DNA of 64,000 nt from Voacanga thouarsii (taxonomy: Eukaryota > Streptophyta > Magnoliopsida > Gentianales > Apocynaceae): positions 1,798,001-1,862,000 of the forward strand of contig JANUWF010002120.1 of assembly GCA_026120185.1 (NCBI GenBank). The letters are read 5' to 3'. How positions within the stretch are numbered: position 1 is the stretch's first letter; every line of letters begins with the position of its first letter. The notes under the pieces were generated by a model, which did no database searches, was not told the DNA's origin, and saw only the letters and a list, made by a program, of their open reading frames with translations. Position numbers and translations under genes: made by a program. This document shows positions 55,084 to 64,000 of this stretch, in pieces.

Positions 55084-56742
55084 TGTTAGTGTTATGCCCT
55101 AAAGGAAATCATATGTATTCTATATATTGTATCTTTATTGAATAAAACAGGGCATTTTATATCTTTCAGTTCAATTTATTTATACTTTTGTGTAAAATAA
55201 TTGTTAGATCAAGTCCCAAGTGCAATACTGTGTTAAGGAAATCATGATGTGAGGTTCCTACTTCACTGTATCCTATTTGTACTTAAATCATCCCTAGTCA
55301 TAGTATTAATAAGATAGGACATCATTAATGTGTTAAGACTAACATGTGTTATACTTCTTGATTTGATTAGACGGTGGTTCTTACATCCGTGAGTATTGTG
55401 ATACTCAAAGTTAACACGTAGATGCTTGTTACTAAAATAAGTGCATTGGATGATGTAGCTATGAGATAATCACATGGATAACTATTTAGTGCGAGTGATA
55501 TAATCTCATCATAGTAAATGTCCAAATATCCTTAGACTTGAGATCTCCAAGGTACTTTGTTTGCTAAGCATTGTACTTTGATTCCAATAATTTGAGCCCT
55601 GAAAAAGACCGCCTATAGGATGGATATTGGGTACAACGTGAAGTAAACGAAAGTAGATGATTCACCACTCTTAATAATAGGGGCAAATACTCACTGCCAC
55701 TTATAGGAATCACTACTTGAGAAGTCATTGGCCAGGGTGACTGTGTATTGAAAATTGTTCCAATTGACACACATGATGAGTAGTCGATTCCAAGAACAAG
55801 TACTAAAATATTTGGGCCAGAATTAATTAATATTCTAGAGGGAGTTAGTACTGATTTCGTACTCTAGACCAAATAAGATATTGTATGGTGAAATGAGTTT
55901 ATTGCACTGTTGTTTTCTATTAAAAGGTTCAAGTCAAACCATTTGACTTTCTGAACTTTTGAGTGATCATGATGTATTGCTATATACCGCATATGATTGT
56001 TGAATATGGATTTATTAATTAGAGAATTAATAAATCAATCCTAATTAGAATTAATAAGTTAATTCTAAATTATTAAGGATTATTAATCTTAATGATGTTT
56101 GGATTAATTTATATTTTGCTACAAAGAGACCGGAAAACCTAATAGGTTACACACAGAGTAGAGAATTATGAACTCGAGATGTTATATGATAACATTACAT
56201 GATTACTTGAGAAAAGAAGAAGTTGTTGTGGTCGGATTATAATTATTTTTAATTTGTGGGCCATATTATAATTAATAAAATTACAATTCCAATTGGTAAT
56301 TAAAGAATTCTTATTCTTTATAGATTATGGTTACCAAAACATGGAGGATTTTCTTAGATGTATGCCGTGTTTTTGGAATTATATTGAGAGAGGAAAATCA
56401 TTTTTCTCTAAGATTAATTCTCTTCTTCTTCTTCTTGTTCTCACATGAACTCTAGCCTCCAAAATACATTCTGCTACCACAGAATTCTGGTGATGCTTGA
56501 CTACAGTCCTCGTGTGGACTATATTGGAGGCGATCCTATACTTGGGTTGCAGTGCTTTGACAGAACACATAGAGAAGACGTCTTCTTTTCTCGGATTGTG
56601 CTTTCAACATCCAGAAGGAGAAATTTTTAAGTTCACGCAGCAAAGGTAAAACCCTGTACTGTTGCTATATGCGATCTTGGGATTGGAATTCACTTTTTTC
56701 CCACTGTATTAATTTGATTATGTATAACTTGAGCTCCTAACA
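55084..56742 (+). repeat. Copia-3 3' LTR
   Basis: It begins TGTTAGTGTTATGCCC after the purine tract GTGCAAGTAGGAG (about 55069-55081) and ends AGCTCCTAACA at 56742 (1,659 bp). It contains three adjacent inverted repeats at 56009-56092. Sequence beyond 56742 is an inverted Copia-1-type LTR, presumably the insertion target. The 5' partner is missing, so the duplication (right side AGTAA) cannot be verified. Confidence 0.85.
56009..56092. repeat. Three adjacent inverted repeats in Copia-3 LTR
   Basis: GATTTATTAATT-agag-AATTAATAAATC (12-bp perfect, 56009-56036), TTAGAATTAA-taag-TTAATTCTAA (10-bp perfect, 56045-56068), and ATTAAGGATT with AATCTTAAT (one bulge, about 56071-56092). Confidence 0.88.
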
Positions 56743-57149
56743 AGTAATAGTCTAGATTTCTATCATATAGTACTTTTAGAAACCACTACTACAGGTCCAG
56801 TTCTATGTACTTGGAATACGCTTATGTTATAAAATAAGAGGCCTACTTATTAGCTAAAGGTAAGCCATTCCTCACCTAGAATTCATAACATAATAACTTT
56901 ATGATGATGAGATTCTTATTCTCATCATTTGGTTAAAAACAACAGTTTATGAGTTATGTAACCCATGATCCATACCTTATTCTGAAAGACCTTCATTCAT
57001 ATAGATTACTTACTTAAACACAGTGGGTCTTTTCTAATGAAATTGTGCATAAATTAAAATGAGAAAACACAAAATATTTTTGAGAATAAAACTTTTATTA
57101 ATTTAATCAAAATTATATTAGGAATACAGTCATAATAGGCATATATAAT
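56743..57149 (-). mobile_element. Copia-1b-type LTR fragment, inverted
   Basis: On the minus strand it matches the first approximately 400 bases of the LTR at 63225: the AATGTAATTTTGATTAAATT block, then AATGGCTTACC and the CTAAAAGTACTATATGA block. It sits head-to-head with the plus-strand leader of Copia-1b starting at about 57150. Confidence 0.8.
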
Positions 57150-57927
57150 ATTTTGGATTTAGATATTTTGTAAAGCTAAAAGGATAAACTATTTTAATTT
57201 ATTTTTACAAGAAAATACTTTTGTCAAATAAAACTTGAGACTAAAGTCTCTAAGAAGTTTTAAAGGAAATTTTTTAAATCATTAAGTTCTTAACAAAGTA
57301 AATTTAATCCATAGAAAATCTCTTAAAGGATTTTTACCTTGACATAGAGATTTATAGATTTAGACATTTTACAAGAGTTAAGGGATACTTAATAGGATAT
57401 TTTCAAAAGGATATGTTCTAAAAAACCTTTGTTTTAAAAGACTAAGTGGGAGAGGGGTTCTAACGGCCTCACAGCTTCTATCACGGTCCTCTTTAGAGAT
57501 CGTGGTTTCCCTCGCGTCATTCTGGAAGTGAACCCATATAGAATAGGAATTTCACAAGGATCTAGATCTAATGGATAGATATAATTGATGCCCATGACAC
57601 GTACTATAATTGGCTAGCCCACGTTAAAGGTCCTAGTGTGAGGATTGTCTATAGGAAATGAGAAGAGATGGCCATCCCCTCAATAGAGTTACCTTCCGGA
57701 TAATTACGTAGAAGGGTAGTCGATTTATGGTGATCAACATATTTAGCTTAGGAAGCTGTTAATCTTCCAAAAAAGCTATGTCAGTTCTCCTAAGAGCCAA
57801 ACTGATCATATTAAAGATAATAGTAATAGGGTGGGTTAACTAATATCAATTTTAATATCAGGATAAAGTGCACAAATTATTTATTTTTCACAAACAAAAA
57901 TTTTAATTTTATTTTTTATTTTAAAAA

Positions 57928-58700
57928 ATGGTCGGTGGAGGTTCTTTTAGTCCTTTGGTCATTATTCTCTGAGAGAATAAGCTAACGGGTCCAAATTACT
58001 TAGATTGGAAAAGGAACCTAGACATAATACTCACTACAGAGAGTTCTACCGAGGTAGAGTGTGAGGCAGAGAAAGCATGGAAGAAGGCCAACGAGATCGC
58101 TCGTTGCTACAAGTTAGCCTTCATGTCTAATGTGCTCCAGTCCAAACGAGAGCACATGGCCACTACTTAGGACATTAGCATATGATTGGCCACTATATTC
58201 GCTGATAAGAGCTAGCCCACAAGGTAGGAGCTCATAGAACGATTATAAACATATGATAGATAAAAGAGCATCAGTCAGAAAGCATATGTTCAAAATGATT
58301 GCTACTTTCGATGAATCGGAAGTCTAGGGTGTTGTGATTGACCCTGAGAGAAAAGTGGCTATGGTTCTCGAATCTTTGCTGGGCTCTTTTACTCTATTCA
58401 AGTTAAATTACAACATGAACAAGTTAAACAAGAGTTTAACAAAGAAAGGAGCTCTAGGTGGTAGAGAAGATTATGAAGCCACAGTCTAAGGCCATGATTG
58501 CTAAGGATTTTTCTTCTAGAACTAGGCCTAAGCCCAGAAAGTTCAAAAAGATGAAGGGAAACACAACGAACCAATGCAAATCCCAGCCCAAAAACAAACC
58601 CAATGGCAAGTGCTTCAAATATGGTGTAGAGAGACATTGGAAAAAGGAGTATCCAGATCTTTAGGCTAAAAAAACCCTATAGGTAATGTTTACTATCTAG
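57928..58700 (+). pseudogene. Copia-1b gag
   Basis: The ATG at 57928 starts MVGGGSFSPLVIIL, then a stop, NKLTGPNYLDWKRNLDIIL, EKAWKKANEIARCYKLAFMS and NVLQSKREHMA. The stop at 58213-58215 in DKS-stop-P is at the same place as the Copia-1 stop at 39801. It ends with a damaged zinc knuckle CFKYGVERHWKKEYPDL (58612-58660), where two Cys are Tyr. Frameshifts separate the pieces. Confidence 0.88.
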
Positions 58701-58719
58701 TGTCCATATCAATGGTTAG

Positions 58720-60170
58720 ATTAATTTCCATTTGGATTGTTGATTCTAGAGCTGCTGATCATATCTGTAACTCCTTGCAGGAGTTTAGGATGATAAGAAG
58801 ACTTCAAAAAGGCGAACATGGACTCTGCATAGGAAATAGAACACAAGTGTGCGCCTAAGCAGTGGGAGAGCTAGAACTTTATTTTGATTATAATAGAATA
58901 GTTATTTTAAAGGATATTTTATATGTACCTAGTTTTAGACAAAATTTGATTTTAGTTGCAAAACTAATAAATCATGGTTATTTTATTTCTTTTCCATTCT
59001 AGTATTGCTATTAGTAGAAATGGAGAAGTTTTATGTACTGGGCATATGTATGGAAACTTATTCTTCATAAATCATATTAACAATCAAATAAATAATGCTT
59101 AAAGTAAACCTTTAGGCAGGAAGAGAAAGACTAATGTCAATGACTCGTATATTTGGCATCTAAGATTGGGTCATATCAACTCAACCAGAATTCAGAGGTT
59201 AATCTATGATAGGGCTTTAGGCTCATTGAGATTGAAAAGTTGGCCTTATTGTGAATCTTGCCTTATGGGAAAGATAACCAAAAGGTCTTTTACCCGAAAG
59301 GCAGATAGAGCTATGGAGAGATTAAGCCTTATTCAAACTAATGTGTGTGGTCGATTATCTAAACTAGCAAGAGGAAGGTTTGAATACTTCATCACTTTCA
59401 CGGATGATAGTATAAGGTACAGTTCCTTTTGTCTAATAAGGCGCAAGTCTGACTAATTTGACAGGTTCAAAGAGTTTAAGGCTGAAGTGGAGTATCGAAC
59501 AGGTAAACTGATCAAAACCTTAAAATCGAATTGTTGTGGAGAGTACCTTCTAGGTAAATTCAAGGATTATATGGTACATCATGAGATAGTATCCCAACTC
59601 TTTGTGTTGGGGAGACCCTAGTAAAATGAAGTAGTTGAGAGAAGGAATAGGACATAGATGGAAATGGTGTGAAGTATGATGTCTCATACTATTCTTTCAA
59701 TTTCTTTTTTGGGATATGCCTTAGAAATAGCGACATATATTCTGAACATGATACCCTTCAAGTCAGTACCTAAGACGTCCTATAAGATATGGACTAGTCG
59801 TATGCTATGTTTGAACTATTTCAGGATATGGGGTTATCCAGCATATATACTGATCAATAGAGACAAGCTAGAACTAAGGTCAGAATTATGCTACTTTGTT
59901 GGGTATGTAAAAGGAATAAAGGGTGGTTATTTTTATCATCGCAAGGAGTGGAAAGTATTAGTAAGTACTAATGCTAGATACTTGGAGGATAATCAAACTA
60001 CATCCACAAAAAGTTCAACTAGGATGGAACTCGAGGAGAATTTATCTTCTGAATCAGTTTCTTCTGACCCAATTGTGGAACAAGAAGAGGCACAGTCTCA
60101 AAAACCTGTACAAAGGAAGCCTCGTTATTGTGGGAGGATATCTAGGGTTCTAAAAAGATGGATTGGATAG
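58720..60170 (+). pseudogene. Copia-1b protease and integrase
   Basis: The protease site reads WIVDSRAADHICNS (58733-58774), with the same Gly-to-Arg change as Copia-1. The pre-integrase LGHINSTRIQRL and CESCLMGKITKRSF (59166-59290) follow. The integrase first site is IQTNVCG, where Asp is Asn. The second and third blocks (SNCCGEYLLG, NEVVERRNRT) are altered. The C-terminal part is open at 59676-60170 (ALEIATYILNMIPFKSVPKT, IWGYPAYILINRDKLEL). Confidence 0.87.
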
Positions 60171-60339
60171 GTTTTTAACCTAATCTCCAACAATCAAGAG
60201 CAAAATCCTACTAGATACAAGGAGGTTATTGCTAATACCGATGCAGACTATGGCATGAAGTAATGAAAGCCGAGATTAAATCTATGTACTTTAATCAAGT
60301 TTAGGATCTTATAACTTTAGTTGAAGGGATAAAACTTAT

Positions 60340-61136
60340 TAGGTGTAAGAAGGTATACAAGAGGAAGAGTGGAGCAGATGGGAAGGTAAAAACCTTCAAA
60401 GTTAGGTTTGTGGCGAAAGGGTATACTCAGAAAGAGGGTATTAATTATGAGGAAACCTTTTCCCCAGTAGCTGTGCTTAAGTCCATCCATATTCTTCTTC
60501 CCATAGCATGTCATTATGACTATGAGATATGGAAAATGAATGTCAAGACAGCTTTTCTTAATGGCTATCTTAGCAAAGACATCTATATGTCACAACCGGA
60601 GGACTTTATTACTAAAGGTTGAGAACATATGGTATGTCATTTTAAGATATCTATTTATGGACTAAAGTAGGCATCAAGAGAATGGAATATTCATTTTGAT
60701 AAGACTGTAAAATTTTATGGTTTCACTCAAAATATGAATAAACTAGGCGTATATAGAAAACTAGAAGGCGCGAATGTGATTTTTCTTGTGTTATATGTGG
60801 ATGACATTCTACTTATTGGGAATGATGTAGGGACATTGTCATATACTAAGGTTTGGCTGTCTAGTCAATTCAGTATGAAGGATTTAAGAGAAGCCTGTTA
60901 TATTATCTACATTAAGCTTCTTAGAAATAGGAAGTAGAGAATGTTATGTTTATTCCAAGCCACATATATTGACAAAATACTAGCCAAGTTTAACATAAAC
61001 TCAAACAAGGGAGCACTAATCCCCTTGTTGTCTCTTTCTTCATAGAACTATCCTAAAGCTCAAGAAGAAAAATATAGGATAAGTAGGATTTCCTACACTT
61101 CGGCTATGGGAAGGCTCATGTATACCATGTTGTGTA
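60340..61136 (+). pseudogene. Copia-1b reverse transcriptase
   Basis: KKVYKRKSGADGKVKTFK, AKGYTQKEGINYEETFSPVA, IWKMNVKTAFLNGYLSKDIY (first catalytic Asp changed to Asn) and FLVLYVDDILLIGNDVG with YVDD at 60794-60805, unlike Copia-1 (IMDA). It runs to TAMGRLMYTMLCM, where the solo LTR enters at 61137. Confidence 0.9.
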
Positions 61137-62582
61137 TGTTGGGGATATGCCCTAGAGTCAATTTGTACTTATACAATTGTCATTATGTTTTATATAATAA
61201 TATGAGGCTTTCCTTTCCATGAATAGTGAGTTTTGTTTTGTTGGTCATCAAGTACGTGACTTGATAGTAAAACCCTACAATGAATACAATGACTATTCTA
61301 AAAGCTGTCCTCGATCGATTATTATTATTGGAATAATAATAAATTAAGATTAGTATGTTTGTGACTTGATGGCTATGTTTTACTGGCCATGGATATTTGT
61401 GATATCGAGTCAAGACATAAATAAATGTTAGAGAACATTGTATTGGACATGACCCACTGTGAGAGTACTTCATGGAATATGTCATAAGTACTTTCTAGCC
61501 ATAATAATATTGAAAGTCCTTCGACCTAAATTCATCATAGTTTCTTACTTGATAAATTCTATATTTTGACATTGTCTAAAGTTGTCTTTAACCAGATAAT
61601 AAATTAGACTACTGTTGGATATAAAATAAATCAAGGAGAGGAATATGATTGATTGTGAAGGAATTTGTCCCTCTCAATTATGGGAGAGATATCCATGGGC
61701 CCCTTGATAAGTTAGACTGTTAAAAATGCATGGCCGTGCTCAAATATATCAATCTAAGATATTGATATCATTTGTTTGAACAGATCTACTATGAAATCAA
61801 GAAATAATTGATTAAGCTTAATAAGGATGACATGCTCCGTGCCTTATGCTTAATCTGGATATCGTGTGACAAAGGGACTAAATATAAAATTATGGTTTGG
61901 TTCAAAGAGATCACCGATCTTCATTTAACCTGGATAGTTATAATGTTTTGCTAGAAACCGCTTATAACTTGTGGGCCATTTAAATACGATTTAGGCACGC
62001 TGCCAGTGTTAAATGAACCTATAGGGTCACACAATAAGCGAACTTGTTAGGTTATTTTTCCGGTGACCAGAGTTCGATGAATCGGATGATATCCAGATTA
62101 TAAGAATCGACTCGGTAAAATAATTAGTTAAATTACCGAGATAATGGCAGAATCTTATCATATCAGTTTTAATTTAATTTGAATTTAAATTAGAATATGA
62201 TAAGATATGATTAGGGTTGGACTCTAAGAGGTTCGAGGGTTTTTTTAAGAAAACCCTAGCCGTCTTTCGATAGTCCAATTTTTCGGTTGAGAACATTCGT
62301 GCCATTCTCTACCAGAGAAAAAAAAAACCTCTCAAACCCTAGGCGCTAGCACTACCCGGGTATCGAGTGAGTTCGCGGTGTGTATCCGTAGAGGACGTTC
62401 GCATACTGCAGCGTCTGGTGATTGTTCGGGTCGAACGTACAACAGCACAACCAGAATCGAAGGATTTCGATTACAGCAACCAGAGGTAACTCTTAAAGCT
62501 TAGATCTTCTTAATCGTTTACTTGGGTCCTCGGGAGGGATTCGTAGATGTTTTCCGCGTTTAGGAGTCTACGAATCCCAACA
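61137..62582 (+). mobile_element. Solo LTR of Copia-2, plus strand
   Basis: TGTTGGGGATATGCCC...CGAATCCCAACA (1,446 bp), flanked by a perfect duplication GTGTA (61132-61136, 62583-62587). Copia-1b coding resumes after it (CTGGGCCAGATATTTAC, matching 42740 in Copia-1). It carries the hairpin with stem ATCTTATCATAT (62152-62163) and ATATGATAAGAT (62195-62206). Confidence 0.97.
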
Positions 62583-63145
62583 GTGTACTGGGCCAGATAT
62601 TTACTTTGTTGTAGGCTTAATTAGCATATATCAATCAAACTCTAAAGAGGTTCATTAGTAAGCTGTAAAACATATTCTCAAGTACCATAAGGGAACTAGA
62701 GGTTATATGCTGGTTTACAAGATTGATGACATGGTTCCTACAAGATATATAGACTCAAACTTCTAAGTGGATAAGGATGAGAGGAAATCCACTAGTGGAT
62801 ATGTCTTCACCTTGTATGGAGAAGTATTAAACAATCTTATATTATTGATTCAACCATGGAAGTAAGTATGTGGCAGCTTCAGAGGCATTCGAGGAAGTAG
62901 TCTGGCTCCTGAAGTTCCTTACAGAACTTGAAGCCATGCCACAGATAGACAAACTAATTGCATTGTATTGCAACAACACAGGCGCAGTCTTTCAATCTAA
63001 AAAATCAAGGAACCACAAAAAAGGGAAGTATATAGAGACAAAGTACCACTTGATTGGAGAATTTATTTGGAGACAGGAAATCATGGTAGAATATATAGCT
63101 TTGGAGAATAATCTAGCTAATTCATTCAACAAGCCTTTGGCTTAG
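62583..63145 (+). pseudogene. Copia-1b RNase H
   Basis: After the solo LTR, pol continues as GPDIYFVVGLI, AVKHILKYHKGTRGYM and DKDERKSTSGYVF, then a frameshift and open frame 62870-63145: EEVVWLLKFLTELEAMPQID, LYCNNTGAVFQSKKSRNHKK (Asp of YCDN changed to Asn), KYHLIGEFIWRQEIMVEYIA and NNLANSFNKPLA. Confidence 0.9.
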
Positions 63146-63224
63146 AGAGTCTTTAGAAGACATTTAGATGCCATAAGGGTGGGCAGCTCTGGACTTATAT
63201 AATCTTAGAGTGCAAGTGGGAGAT

Positions 63225-64000
63225 TGTTAGAATGTATGCCCACTAAGACTGCATTTCTAATGTAATTTTGATTAAATTAATAAAAGTTTTATTCTCACAA
63301 ATTGTTTGTATTTTCACATTCTAATTTATGCACGTTTTCGCTAGAGGTCTTTCATGGTAATGTATGAATCACGGGTTGCTTAACACATAAACTGTTGTTC
63401 TTAATCAAATGATAAGAATAGGAATTTCATTATAATAAGGTTATTATGTTGTGAATTCTAGATGGGGAATGGCTTACCTTTAGCTAGTATGTAGTCCTCT
63501 CACTTCATAACACAAGTGTATTTCGAATACCTATAATTAGACCTGTAGTAGGGGTTTCTAAAAGTACTATATAGAAGAAACCTAAACTACTACTGCTATA
63601 GCGTGGATTTATACCCTACGGCTTGATATAAGTTAGTGATCTGACGAAGCTGGAAGTGCATACTTTGCTATACTACAGTCAAGGTTCTATCTAGGGCCAA
63701 TATACCTATATGTTTGGTATATGTGATTAGTTAGTTAAGCCAAACTCACACAAGATAGCTTCTATGCTTTATCGCTTATTGTGACTGTTCGAATGATCTA
63801 ATAATCTAGGCCTTTGTGGAATATGACTTAGATGTTTTCTTTAGAGTAGCTCTCTTGGAATGTAGAAACATTCTAGGAAGTCATGGATCATTGGATTAAA
63901 GGTCTAAAGATGGTAGATATCATTTAGAAATGTGTTAGTATACTCTTCCTCTCCGAGTGTACGGCGTTACGTAGAGGGGTATATTTGTCATAACACCTAT
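63225..64000 (+). repeat. Copia-1b 3' LTR, incomplete at window end
   Basis: TGTTAGAATGTATGCCC after the purine tract GCAAGTGGGAGAT. It is collinear with the first part of the Copia-1 LTR but clearly diverged. Confidence 0.92.

Larger units (their letters stand above)
57150..64000 (+). mobile_element. Copia-1b, degenerate copia element running off the window
   Basis: Leader (57150-57927), gag-pol (57928-63145) and the start of the 3' LTR (63225-64000, incomplete), collinear with Copia-1. The 5' LTR, primer site and early leader are missing, replaced by an inverted LTR fragment. A Copia-2 solo LTR splits the coding at 61137. The leader keeps the hairpin module (small 57237-57250, long about 57278-57394) and the pre-gag hairpin (57747-57794). 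Confidence 0.92.

Noticed and set aside
56379..56630. Small open frames on both strands near 56.4-56.6 kb
   Set aside because: They lie in the Copia-3 LTR and overlap on opposite strands with no recognisable protein.
1..64000. Host protein-coding gene, rRNA, organelle insert or endogenous pararetrovirus
   Set aside because: No conserved non-retrotransposon domain, rRNA motif, organelle gene or pararetroviral polyprotein order was recognised on either strand.

Overview
The window reads as repeat-filled intergenic DNA from a flowering plant, most likely a eudicot. It is AT-rich and contains Ty1/copia and Ty3/gypsy LTR retrotransposons with plant-type primer sites (initiator-Met and Asp tRNA), a plant LINE, many microsatellites and mutated retrotransposon proteins. 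I found no host gene, rRNA, functional tRNA gene or CRISPR array. Every long stretch I could classify belongs to a mobile element. Family names here (Copia-1, 1b, 1c, 2, 3; Athila-like; Tekay-like; TR-GAG) are working labels from motifs and from repeats within the window, not database assignments.

Layout. 1-2520: 3' part of a LINE (reverse transcriptase and zinc domain). 2566-3129: inverted fragment of an Athila-like LTR. 3130-6719: decayed Copia-1c (LTR joined to an integrase fragment), split by a minus-strand solo Copia-2 LTR (5123-6648, duplication TAAGG). 6720-9151: AT-rich sequence with microsatellites, possibly another gypsy LTR. 9152-19189: minus-strand gag-protease-only gypsy element (TR-GAG type), whose left LTR holds a 4.36-kb Tekay-like solo LTR (9746-14104, duplication CTGGG). 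19190-19555: inverted Copia-1-type LTR piece. 19556-23489: minus-strand 5'-truncated Copia-2 (LTR, RNase H, RT, integrase). 23490-27611: Athila-like LTR plus internal region. 27612-29422: inverted Tekay-like LTR fragment.

29423-56742 is a nested stack. A decayed Copia-3 (leader, gag, pol, 3' LTR) is split in its pre-integrase coding region by an Athila-like element with both LTRs (32258-52304). That element is in turn split by a structurally complete Copia-1 (35624-45419, duplication GGAGG) and by a second 4.34-kb Tekay-like solo LTR (45529-49868, duplication TTACT). 56743-57149 is another inverted Copia-1-type LTR piece. 57150-64000 is Copia-1b, running off the window, with a solo Copia-2 LTR (61137-62582, duplication GTGTA) in its coding region.

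All coding regions are broken, so nothing here is predicted to move on its own. Copia-1 is notable because its 1,294-codon gag-pol frame has no net frameshift yet carries 14 in-frame stops. It shares a gag stop and a protease active-site change with Copia-1b, suggesting a parent that was already defective. The most interesting unexplained structure is recurrent inverted repeats (potential RNA hairpins) in LTRs and long leaders of three copia families, one with a covarying base pair. Also notable are an internal Pol III-like A/B box in the Tekay-like LTRs, clustered ACCTGGCGCCAGGT palindromes in two gypsy LTR families, and an unfamiliar protein conserved between two Athila-like copies.
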